Part shown: positions 33,146 to 39,814 of the stretch, piece by piece
Numbering within the stretch: the stretch's first letter is position 1
Layout of the letters: each line of letters opens with the position of its first letter
From: Faeciplasma sp048393055
GTDB lineage: Bacteria; Bacillota; Clostridia; Oscillospirales; Ruminococcaceae
Length of the DNA: 42,896 bases
Reading direction: 5' to 3'
NCBI GenBank assembly: GCA_048393055.1
Contig: DBFJJS010000007.1
Span: 1-42,896, forward strand
The notes under the pieces: model-generated
Database searches by the model: none
What the model was told of the DNA's origin: nothing
The model's input: only the letters and a program-made list of their open reading frames with translations
Position numbers and translations under genes: made by a program

Positions 33146-33724
33146 TTAGTTGCTTACAGCGTAAATTATCATCGAAATCACACCGATATATAAAACGTAT
33201 ATCGGAAATCCTGCAAAGGTGGACGGGACTTCGTCCGAGCTGAGCTTGTCGTAATTTATCAAAATGATATATGCGGAAAACGCAAATCCTATTCCTATCT
33301 CCACTGCATATATTATTCTTTCGATCAAAGAGCCTCCCATGAGCGTGTTATTAAACAGCACACTCAAAACGGTACAGTTAAACGCCGAGAGGTGGACGTA
33401 TTTCTTCAGCTTTTTAAACGCATCCTTAGATATCGACCATATCGCGATCAGCGTAAAAACGTATACCGCTCCAAGGGAAAGTATATACACCCCCGGCAAA
33501 AATCTCGCCGATACGTCGTTTGACAACATAAGACCCTCGAACGCGTAGGATATAACGCCCGACAGCACGGCAAACTCCGTTATAAATCCACTGAACGAAA
33601 GTATATTCCAATGCTTTTTTGAGAGCTCTATAAGGGTGCTTGTGCCAAAGGCGTGCGCAAATATTACATTTTCAAACACTATAGAAACGAGAGACGCAAG
33701 GAAAGTCTGCAAAATAAGCGTCAT
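33146..33724 (-). CDS. RnfA/NqrE-like membrane subunit lacking one Fe-S cysteine
   Basis: A 192-residue, six-helix protein of the Rnf/Nqr A/E family. FENVIFAHAFGTSTLIE aligns with the family NNFVLSRFLGICPFLG segment, but the cysteine is replaced by Thr. FNCTVLSVLFNN near the middle matches the second segment (NCAVLG) and keeps its Cys. In true Rnf the two cysteines help hold an intramembrane [2Fe-2S] cluster between RnfA and RnfE. Its start overlaps the RnfE-like stop by four bases. No rnfB follows; the next gene is the DUF4015-like protein. Confidence 0.82.
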   Translation of the reverse strand: MTLILQTFLASLVSIVFENVIFAHAFGTSTLIELSKKHWNILSFSGFITEFAVLSGVISYAFEGLMLSNDVSARFLPGVYILSLGAVYVFTLIAIWSISKDAFKKLKKYVHLSAFNCTVLSVLFNNTLMGGSLIERIIYAVEIGIGFAFSAYIILINYDKLSSDEVPSTFAGFPIYVLYIGVISMIIYAVSN

Positions 33725-34350
33725 TTAGTGCTCTCCTTTCTTGCGGGCAGCCTTGTTATCCACCTGAAGGCGGCACTTAGCACCGCTAAAAGAATAAAGC
33801 CGCCGAAAACCGTCCCTGCCGACGGAATCGATATCGGGAAGAGCTTTGCGCCGAGCAGACCGCCGCTTGTGAGAAATTCACGCACTGTCCCGAATATCAA
33901 AAGCGCGACATCGTACCCAAAAACATAAAACGCGGCAAGCTTCAGCATATATCCTCTCTTTAAGCGGTAAAACTTAGCTTCTGTCTTTACTGTTATAAGA
34001 GAGTTTGTAATCAAAAGCGGGGCGTATATTCCAAGCGCCGCAAATTGCAGCGGCATAATGCCCTCCATAAGTATCGAAACCGGTACATACACTAAAGACG
34101 CAATAAAAGTGTATAATATAATACGAACGGTGTACACGATCCTTCTTGGAACAAAGGAACAGATAGCAACCGTAGCATATGTTACAATGCTGAAAACTAT
34201 GCAGAGCGCAACGCTTGGCATAAACCCGGTCGCAACTACAACCGCAGGAGCAATTACCGAACCGTTTGACAAAAGAGCGTTGGAGGTCAAAAACGCCTCT
34301 CTGCCAGCCATGCTCGTCTGTGATGAGATTTGGGTAGTGTGTTCTGACAT
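33721..34350 (-). CDS. RnfE/NqrD-like membrane subunit lacking Fe-S cysteines
   Basis: A 209-residue membrane protein of the RnfE/NqrD family. APAVVVATGFMPSVAL aligns with the family LGLCP segment, where Cys is now Met. APLLITNSLITVKTEAKF aligns with VNCAILGRAEAFA, where Cys is now Ser. TVREFLTSGGLLGAKLFP is the conserved SIRELLGNGTLFG-like piece. So the fold is retained while both [2Fe-2S] ligands are gone. It sits between the RnfD-like and RnfA-like genes in the canonical order; the rnfG that should separate D from E is missing. Confidence 0.82.
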   Translation of the reverse strand: MSEHTTQISSQTSMAGREAFLTSNALLSNGSVIAPAVVVATGFMPSVALCIVFSIVTYATVAICSFVPRRIVYTVRIILYTFIASLVYVPVSILMEGIMPLQFAALGIYAPLLITNSLITVKTEAKFYRLKRGYMLKLAAFYVFGYDVALLIFGTVREFLTSGGLLGAKLFPISIPSAGTVFGGFILLAVLSAAFRWITRLPARKESTK

Positions 34351-34375
34351 TTAGCCGCACCTGCCTTTTGCTGCT

Positions 34376-35533
34376 TTAATCTTGGTTGTCTTCCGGCTTA
34401 TCTCCGTCGTTTTCGTCTGATGCCTGACCGCCGTCCTCAGGGGGCAGCCCATTAATTTGAGATATGCCCTCCTTCGCATATGCTTCGCCGGAATTTTCAG
34501 AAACTGCTTCTTCGCCTGACGCCGCCAAACCGCGCTTAAATCTTATATACAGCACGAGCTTTTTAAACTTTTGACCGCAGAAAAGCCAAAACCTTGAAAC
34601 CCCTGCCTGTAAAACAATGTCCAGCCTGTCAAGCTCAGAAGAGAATACGCTTACTATCAGTAAGGAAAATACCGCCGCCGTTTCTATTCCGGAAAGCTTT
34701 CTCAGTAAAAACGATATCAATGCAAACAGCACGCCGTAAAACACCTGAGCAACCGGTCTTTTCGGAACAAATCTGTAGTCGCAGGTCATAAAAACCAGAA
34801 CGAACAAAAACGAACCGGTAACCAAAGCGTAGACCGCCGCAGTCCATCCGGTAGCCGCAAGAGGAAATAAAACAAACAGCAGCACGTTTGCGGCTATGGC
34901 GCTGAAAAGCACCGTACCCGGAATGTCCCTGAAAAGATAGAGCGAAACCGCGCATATGGCTATTACCAAAATACAGGTCGTTCCCATAGGTCCTGCGAGT
35001 CTTCCCCAAATTATGTCCAAATAGCTCGACGAGCTTATCGAAATATCGGCATAGTGGGTAAAGGAATAGTCAAGCAGCTCCTGAACGTCGGACTCCAGGG
35101 AAACATGGCCGAACGGAACAGGTTCGGGATACCTCAAAACGTTATTAGGCCACGAAAGCACTGCAAACGCGTATGCCAGCGCCGCAGGGCTGAATATGAG
35201 GTTTTTGTTCCCTCCAAACGCATATTTACATACCGCTATCATAAATATGCTCGAAAATACGATTATCCTATACGGAACGGATGCCGGCATCATAAGAGCC
35301 AGCAACAGCGCGGACATTATAGGAGAAGTGTCGCGTATGCTGAAGCGCTTTCCTGTGACGGTACAGCAAATATACTCTGTCAAAAGGCTGATTGCCGCAG
35401 ATATTGCCGACACTATTATCGCTCTGTAGCCATAATAGTAGAACGACATGACGTTTATCGTAATTAAAAAGACGGTCATTCTTGCAAATCTTTGAATATC
35501 GTTTCTTTCAACTTCAGTTTTTATCTTGTTCAC
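34376..35533 (-). CDS. RnfD/NqrB-like membrane subunit without the FMN attachment motif
   Basis: A 385-residue membrane protein of the RnfD/NqrB family. RDTSPIMSALLLALMMPASV (about 67-86) and YAFGGNKNLIFSPAALAYAF (about 104-123) match conserved RnfD segments. The region that normally carries the covalent FMN threonine (S/G-A-T motif) reads HVSLESDVQELL at about 143-154 and has no Thr. A hydrophilic, acidic tail of about 65 residues follows the last helix, longer than usual. The start is a GTG with AAGGAC just upstream. It leads the D-E-A-like set; there is no rnfC before it. Confidence 0.83.
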   Translation of the reverse strand: MNKIKTEVERNDIQRFARMTVFLITINVMSFYYYGYRAIIVSAISAAISLLTEYICCTVTGKRFSIRDTSPIMSALLLALMMPASVPYRIIVFSSIFMIAVCKYAFGGNKNLIFSPAALAYAFAVLSWPNNVLRYPEPVPFGHVSLESDVQELLDYSFTHYADISISSSSYLDIIWGRLAGPMGTTCILVIAICAVSLYLFRDIPGTVLFSAIAANVLLFVLFPLAATGWTAAVYALVTGSFLFVLVFMTCDYRFVPKRPVAQVFYGVLFALISFLLRKLSGIETAAVFSLLIVSVFSSELDRLDIVLQAGVSRFWLFCGQKFKKLVLYIRFKRGLAASGEEAVSENSGEAYAKEGISQINGLPPEDGGQASDENDGDKPEDNQD

Positions 35534-35588
35534 CGTCCTTAATGCTTAACAGTTATAATATTATTTTACCGGGAGGCGTGTTTTAAGC

Positions 35589-35969
35589 GTGAGGCTTCTG
35601 CCCGAAAATGTAAACGGATTTGCGCAAAACGATTCCGGCGGCAAGCGTCCGCCGAACAAAAAGATTATAAGAGCTTTTCCAAGCCAGATCTGCGCAGCAT
35701 GCAAAGTGCGCTCGGGCAGCGCCGTGCGAGAGCTTTGCTCAGCGCTGAAACGGTATCAAGGAAGCATTCTTAAAAGCTCCCTTGTACAAATCAAGGACTA
35801 TTACTTATGTATACGCATTATAACAAGAGACGCGCCAAAACTGCTTCCTGATATATGCGAGCATTCCGATATGGTTTTTGTCGGCTACGACTACGCCGAC
35901 GTAATTTCAGAGCACGGAAACACTGTTATACCATCCGACGCGATAAATCTGCTCAGTCTTTCACCCTAA
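35589..35969 (+). CDS. Orphan small protein of unknown function
   Basis: I do not recognise this 126-residue protein. Codon use (ATA, AGC, CTT, AGA) matches the neighbours, and no other gene fills the 420-bp gap, so it is probably real. It has Cys pairs in ICAACK and later CSALK and LCIRI, a central SSLVQIKDYYLCIRIITRD strand-like stretch, and no membrane helix or signal. The GTG start lies 12 bases after GGGAGG. It is divergent from the RnfD-like gene and its 3' end overlaps the convergent rpe end by 17 bp. Confidence 0.55.
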   Translation: MRLLPENVNGFAQNDSGGKRPPNKKIIRAFPSQICAACKVRSGSAVRELCSALKRYQGSILKSSLVQIKDYYLCIRIITRDAPKLLPDICEHSDMVFVGYDYADVISEHGNTVIPSDAINLLSLSP

Positions 35970-36606
35970 GCTTTGATACGTTTTCGGCTATATCCGCAGC
36001 CTTGAACAGGTACGAGCCGGAAACCAGGACATTTGCGCCGGCTCTTAGAACCTTTGGAGCGGTAACGTCAGATATGCCGCCGTCTACCTCTATATCGATT
36101 TCCCTGCCGCACGACTCGACCTTTTTGCGAAGCTCTGAGATTTTATTCAAAGTGCTTTCAATAAAGCCCTGTCCTCCGAACCCGGGCTCTACCGTCATGA
36201 CAAGCACCAAATCCAGCCCGTCCAGGTAAGGATAGACCTCGCTGACAGGCGTTCCCGGCTTTACGGATATCCCCGCCTTAATCCCGCGGGAGTGTATCTT
36301 ATCTATCGCAGAAACAGGGTTGACGTCTGCCTCAACGTGAAACGTTATTATATCCGCTCCGGCGTCCGCAAAAGCGTCGATATATTTAAACGGATCGGAT
36401 ATCATAAGATGGACGTCCATCGGAAGCTCGGAATATCTTTTCAGCGATTTTAATACCGGTATCCCATAACTGATGTTCGGAACAAAGTGGCCGTCCATGA
36501 CGTCAAAATGAATCAAATCGCAGCCCGCGCTTTTTGATCGCGCAAGCTCGTCCGCAAGATGACCAAAATCAGCGGACAGAATCGACGCGGAAACGAGTGT
36601 TTTCAT
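35953..36606 (-). CDS. rpe: Ribulose-phosphate 3-epimerase
   Basis: Interconverts ribulose-5-phosphate and xylulose-5-phosphate; a 217-residue TIM barrel. Metal/catalytic residues are seen: H33 and D35 in LIHFDVMDGHFVP, H66 in MDVHLMI, VLVMTVEPGFGGQGF, and D in EVDGGISDV. The start ATG (36604-36606) begins the family-typical MKTLVSASILSADFGHL; the upstream 48 in-frame codons are untypical and rejected. Monocistronic here. In many Firmicutes rpe is with rsgA and the PrkC kinase genes, which are absent. Confidence 0.97.
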   Translation of the reverse strand: MKTLVSASILSADFGHLADELARSKSAGCDLIHFDVMDGHFVPNISYGIPVLKSLKRYSELPMDVHLMISDPFKYIDAFADAGADIITFHVEADVNPVSAIDKIHSRGIKAGISVKPGTPVSEVYPYLDGLDLVLVMTVEPGFGGQGFIESTLNKISELRKKVESCGREIDIEVDGGISDVTAPKVLRAGANVLVSGSYLFKAADIAENVSKLRVKD

Positions 36607-36652
36607 ACTTTTTCTTCTTCCCGTGCGGCATATCTTTACCGCACAATTCCCT

Positions 36653-36680
36653 TTTATATAATACAATTTAAGGCAGTAAA
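36653..36680 (-). promoter_or_regulatory. Candidate promoter of rpe
   Basis: Minus strand: -35 TTTACT (36675-36680), 16-bp spacer, -10 TATAAA (36653-36658). Between here and 36945 I see only one 7-bp hairpin (36796-36802 with 36815-36821) without a T-run. Confidence 0.45.
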
Positions 36681-36945
36681 ATATTGCATACCGCCGCTTC
36701 ATTGTAAAATCATACATTTTAATTATACTCCATATCACGCGCGTATGCAAGTAAAAAGTTGCATGTCAAATTGCAAATCCTTATAAAGTCAAATCGCCGT
36801 CAAAGACAAATCAATGACGGCTATATATTAAAACGGAGCCAGCCAAGCCAAACACTCCCCAAGCTTACTTAAACACGCTTTGCTGTCTGCCGTTAATTTA
36901 TTCTATGCCGGACATGCGTCAAAGGTTACCGTCCTTGCTGCGCAT

Positions 36946-36992
36946 AAAAAGAATTGTCCGCAGCGCGTCACAATCAGACACGCTGCGGACAA
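36946..36992 (-). terminator. Strong terminator ending the minus-strand transcript
   Basis: Perfect 12-bp arms ttgtccgcagcg (36954-36965) / cgctgcggacaa (36981-36992). On the minus strand TTCTTTTT follows the stem. Confidence 0.8.
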
Positions 36993-37265
36993 GCAGCTGC
37001 CGCCAGACCTGCGGCGTTTTTCTACATTTTCCCTATACTCAAATCAAAAGGGAACGATTTTACTCGCTCCCCTGTATATTTAAATGATTTATGCTGAGCG
37101 ATCCGCCACATATGCGATTTCATTAAATTCACTTTATCTTCGTGTCATCCACACCTTGAAAGCTACTTGCAAAGCCTTTGCCTCTGCCGGCGTGTTATCC
37201 ACGCTTTATAAGCTTGATTTATGAGATATTCGCCTTATAGCCCCCAGCTAAACTAAAGTCTTCTT

Positions 37266-37316
37266 TGGACTCACCCTTTCAATTCAGATTTTCATTTTCA
37301 TCCTGAACAGTTTCAT
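37266..37316 (-). repeat. Repeat module A: micro-frame plus GAGTCC box
   Basis: AAGGAT, nine bases, ATGAAACTG, peptide MKLFRMKMKI, stop at 37284, then TTGAAAGGGTGAGTCCA. It matches modules B and C in order and spacing. Confidence 0.7.
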
Positions 37317-37553
37317 GGGAATCAATCCTTCAGTTTACTGCTGTATTTATGCATATCGTTAAGCTTTGCAACTTATCGCATACATTCACACGGCTTATAT
37401 CGTTTAAATATTACCCTATTTAATTTGGTACCTCACCTAAAGTCTTTTATTGGTGCTGCATTTCGTTAAGCGTCCTGATACAAACCATTAGGTTTATCAT
37501 CTTACCTTAACCTAGCATCTTGCTTTAGGCTTCACCTAATCTAATCTGTTTGT

Positions 37554-37605
37554 TGGACTCACCCTCTCACTGCGGATTTCAAATATCTGGTCTATACAGT
37601 TTCAT
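37554..37605 (-). repeat. Repeat module B: micro-frame plus GAGTCC box
   Basis: GGAAGGAT, ten bases, ATGAAACTG, peptide MKLYRPDI, stop at 37579, then GTGAGAGGGTGAGTCCA. It is the closest relative of module A. Confidence 0.7.
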
Positions 37606-37865
37606 TGGGTTTATATCCTTCCGACTTTATATTCTTTATAATCGAATTTATATTTTTGATTCCTGCGTTTCGTATATTGATAAGCAGCTTTAATAGGAAT
37701 TGGCTTAAATTAAGCTTTTATTTTTCTACGCCTCAGCTTGATATTTTACCTTATTGCATGTACAAAAGCTATTGCCTTATACATTGCCTTGAGAATCATC
37801 TCATGATGTGTCAAGTTTGTTGGCTTACTGCCCAATCACCGAAACCTCATCTATGCACAGAATGC

Positions 37866-37924
37866 TGGACTCACACCTTTCATATGGATTTTTCTTAAAA
37901 AGTTCCGCTGCGTGCGAGTTTCAT
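37866..37924 (-). repeat. Repeat module C: micro-frame plus GAGTCC box
   Basis: AAAAGGAT, nine bases, ATGAAACTC, peptide MKLARSGTF, stop at 37895, then TGAAAGGTGTGAGTCCA. A fainter fourth start, AAAAGGGAGAGGGTTCCGATG, lies near 37994, at the 5' end of the transcript. Confidence 0.65.
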
Positions 37925-38050
37925 GATAGATCATCCTTTTAGCTTAATCATAGGTTGTCATTCACGGCTACCCTGTGAAAGCTTAATTCTTCATCGGAAC
38001 CCTCTCCCTTTTAGTTTTCATTGACTTCTCTATCTCTTCTCTGTGTCTAT

Positions 38051-38079
38051 AATATAGCATAGATTTTGTGCGTTGTCAA
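38051..38079 (-). promoter_or_regulatory. Consensus sigma-A promoter of the 1.1-kb transcript
   Basis: Minus strand: -35 TTGACA (38074-38079), 17-bp spacer, -10 TATATT (38051-38056). The -35 is perfect and the flanks are very AT-rich. Confidence 0.85.
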
Positions 38080-38136
38080 TACTTTTTAAAAACTTTTTTT
38101 AATTTTTTTATTTACTATATTTCTTGCGCCTACCTG

Positions 38137-38165
38137 TTGACTTTATTTCAGCGATACATTATAAT
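38137..38165 (+). promoter_or_regulatory. Sigma-A promoter of the second DUF1292 gene
   Basis: -35 TTGACT (38137-38142), 17-bp spacer, perfect -10 TATAAT (38160-38165). Divergent from the 1.1-kb transcript promoter. Confidence 0.88.
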
Positions 38166-38248
38166 GAAATGTAGAAAATATGCACCATGCGTCAGATATC
38201 GACTGTATGAGGGCAGCTTGGAAGGAGAGCCTTTGGCGACAAAGCAAT

Positions 38249-38578
38249 ATGGACGATTTAGATTACACACCGGAGCTTTACACCCTCTGTGACGAGGACG
38301 GAGTCGAACAAACCTTTGAAATGGTAGACTATTATGAAGAGGGCGACAACAGGTACTACGCGATGATCCCATACTATGAGGATCCCAACGACCTTATTGC
38401 CAACAACGGCGAGCTGGTAATCCTCAAGGCGGACGATACAAGCGGAGAGGAAATGCTTGTTACAATCGACGACGACAATGAATACGACAGGATAGGCGCT
38501 ATCTTCTTAGAAAGGCTTGAAAATTTTTACGACGGCGACGAAGCCGATCCAACGGAGGACGACGGAATTTCAAGCTGA
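38249..38578 (+). CDS. DUF1292 family protein
   Basis: Acidic 109-residue protein with the DUF1292 pattern LYTLCDEDGVEQTFEMVDYYEEGDNRYYAM split over its first half. Function is unknown; relatives accompany ruvX and 6S RNA, as here. I place the start at the ATG 38249 because homologues begin near this point, but the GGAGAG upstream is about 20 bases away. In-frame ATGs at 38207 and 38180 remain possible. Confidence 0.85.
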   Translation: MDDLDYTPELYTLCDEDGVEQTFEMVDYYEEGDNRYYAMIPYYEDPNDLIANNGELVILKADDTSGEEMLVTIDDDNEYDRIGAIFLERLENFYDGDEADPTEDDGISS

Positions 38579-38666
38579 GCCGAAGTGAATATTTGGTCTT
38601 CCTGCGGGTACAATAAAAAACAGAATATAAAAGCGGTTTTCTGCCTTGTTCGAGAAAGCATGTTAT

Positions 38667-38672
38667 TATAAT
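38667..38672 (+). promoter_or_regulatory. -10 element of the 6S RNA promoter
   Basis: TATAAT seven bases before the expected 6S start. The -35 is weak (TTGTTC at only 15-bp spacing). Confidence 0.55.
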
Positions 38673-38679
38673 CCAACAC

Positions 38680-38822
38680 ATATTATAAGGGAATTGCGCT
38701 CCGGGTGCGGATTGCAGACCTCCCGCGCTTGACGCGGACGAAGGGAGCGTGAAACATCTGGGACAATACCCACCTGCTTTCGTGCGGGTTTTATGTTCAT
38801 GTGGCGGCAAGGCGGAGCTTTA
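38680..38822 (+). ncRNA. ssrS: 6S RNA
   Basis: Small RNA that mimics an open promoter and binds sigma-A RNA polymerase. The closing stem is GCTCCG (38698-38703) with CGGAGC (38813-38818). The central part reads GACGAAGGGAGCGTGAAACATCTGGGAC in two parts around 38740-38763, then the typical Firmicutes 3' half ATACCCACCTGCTTTCGTGCGGGTTTTAT with its CCCACC...GGGTTTT hairpin (38768-38791), and GTGGCGGCAAGG on the way to the closing stem. The length and position next to ruvX/DUF1292 fit. The exact ends are estimated. Confidence 0.85.
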
Positions 38823-38831
38823 TTTCATAAG

Positions 38832-38880
38832 AAAACCATTCACATCCTGATATTATGGATAGTGAATGGTTTTTATTTTT
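38832..38880. terminator. Bidirectional terminator between 6S RNA and ruvX
   Basis: Arms aaaaccattcac / gtgaatggtttt (12 bp) with a long T-run on the plus side and an A-tract on the other. Confidence 0.88.
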
Positions 38881-38894
38881 TATACAACGCGGCG

Positions 38895-39326
38895 TCATTT
38901 ATTGTCCGGAGACTTTTTTCTGCGGTAATCGAGATAGCTCTCTAAAATAAGGGTTGCGGCGACCGTGTCTATGACTGCCTTGCGCTTTTTTCCCCTGACG
39001 TTTGTCTGATTTAATATTCCGATAGCCTGAACGGTGGTTACGCGCTCGTCCCACAAAACTACGTTAAGCCCAGTCTTTTCTTTAAGCATTTCGGCAAGCT
39101 CCTCGCATTTTTTCGCGCGCTCTCCCCTGCTTCCGTCCATATTCACCGGCAAGCCGACTACAATAAGCTCTGAGCCAAGCTCTAACGCCTTATCGGCTAT
39201 TTTTTTTACCCTTGCGTCCGCGTTCCACTCGCAAATCGTCCCCACCGGAGAGGCGATGGACTCGTATTTATCACAGGAGGCAAGACCGGTTCTGGCGTCG
39301 CCGTAATCAACGGCAAGGATTTTCAC
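38895..39326 (-). CDS. ruvX: Holliday-junction resolvase-like RuvX/YqgF
   Basis: RNase H-fold protein of 143 residues. Seen: VDYGDARTGLA (first catalytic Asp), VGLPVNMDGSRGERA, LWDERVTTVQA (Glu), and DTVAATLILESYL (last Asp). Homologues are linked to 16S rRNA 5'-end maturation and to junction resolution. It ends the pepF-ROK-LURP-ruvX transcript and is nine bases after the LURP-like gene. Confidence 0.95.
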   Translation of the reverse strand: MKILAVDYGDARTGLASCDKYESIASPVGTICEWNADARVKKIADKALELGSELIVVGLPVNMDGSRGERAKKCEELAEMLKEKTGLNVVLWDERVTTVQAIGILNQTNVRGKKRKAVIDTVAATLILESYLDYRRKKSPDNK

Positions 39327-39335
39327 TTAGCACAC

Positions 39336-39809
39336 CTACCTCTCGCAGTTCATCATGTCTATTGCAATTACCGTTATCAGCGCGGCAAGCTCGTCGCCGC
39401 CGTCGTATATCTCGAGCGAATAGGTGTCGCCCCAGTGGAACAGCTCCCTGCTTATCGAAGCTACGTTCCTGCCGGAGCTGTCCATGATAGAGTAGTCCCA
39501 GCCCAAAAAGTCGCCGCTTACGTCCCATCCCTTATAATCCATACTGTACTTTGGGGTAAACAGGCTAAAACGCCTGCGTATTGCTCCGACCATCGCCCCA
39601 CCGATATAAATTTCAGCAAGCCCGAACATTGAAAAGAGCTTTTCGCGTATCATGCCGACCTCTTCGCCGTCAGAATGACGGTAAATGTGTATACGATGTC
39701 CTATTGTAAAGGCTTCAGCCTTTACAAAGTATTTCGGCATTTCTTTCTCGTCATACACGTCGTAGGTATCCGTCCAGGAAAAAACATGCTGTTTAATCAG
39801 TAGCTTCAC
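39336..39809 (-). CDS. LURP-one-related (tubby-like fold) protein
   Basis: A 157-residue protein with the LURP-one-related beta-barrel pattern: YFVKAEAFTIGHRIHIYRHS, EVGMIREKLFSMFGLAEIYI, WDVSGDFLGWDYSIMDSSGR, and a hydrophobic C-terminal helix ELAALITVIAIDMM. The fold is related to tubby/scramblase proteins; bacterial function is unknown. The start is a GTG (39807-39809) with AGAGGGG ten bases upstream; a TTG at 39818 would sit on that site. It lies between ROK and ruvX. Confidence 0.82.
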   Translation of the reverse strand: MKLLIKQHVFSWTDTYDVYDEKEMPKYFVKAEAFTIGHRIHIYRHSDGEEVGMIREKLFSMFGLAEIYIGGAMVGAIRRRFSLFTPKYSMDYKGWDVSGDFLGWDYSIMDSSGRNVASISRELFHWGDTYSLEIYDGGDELAALITVIAIDMMNCER

Positions 39810-39814
39810 AGTAT

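Larger units (their letters stand above)
36946..38044 (-). ncRNA. Candidate 1.1-kb transcript with three diverged repeat modules
   Basis: No convincing long gene lies here on either strand. On the minus strand a consensus sigma-A promoter opens the stretch and a 12-bp-stem terminator closes it. Between them three modules repeat about 290-320 bases apart. Each has an AAGGAT tract, then 9-10 bases, then ATGAAACT opening an 8-10 codon frame: MKLARSGTF (37895-37924), MKLYRPDI (37579-37605) and MKLFRMKMKI (37284-37316). About 50-58 bases after each ATG a GGGTGAGTCCA-like box follows (37866-37881, 37554-37568, 37266-37280). A second hairpin (GGGAGCGA/TCGTTCCC) lies near 37040-37071. It may be a large structured RNA or an array of micro-genes. 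I cannot match it to a known RNA class. Confidence 0.55.

Noticed and set aside
36607..36750. N-terminal extension of rpe
   Set aside because: The 48 extra codons contain the candidate promoter and do not resemble any epimerase; the ATG at 36604-36606 matches the family start.
37605..37898. 97-codon plus-strand frame inside the 1.1-kb region
   Set aside because: No ribosome-binding site, composition of AT-rich noncoding DNA, and no recognisable domain; it is antisense to the repeat modules.
36946..38044. Group I or group II intron
   Set aside because: No domain V-like hairpin, no intron-encoded protein, and a promoter and terminator of its own; no exon context.
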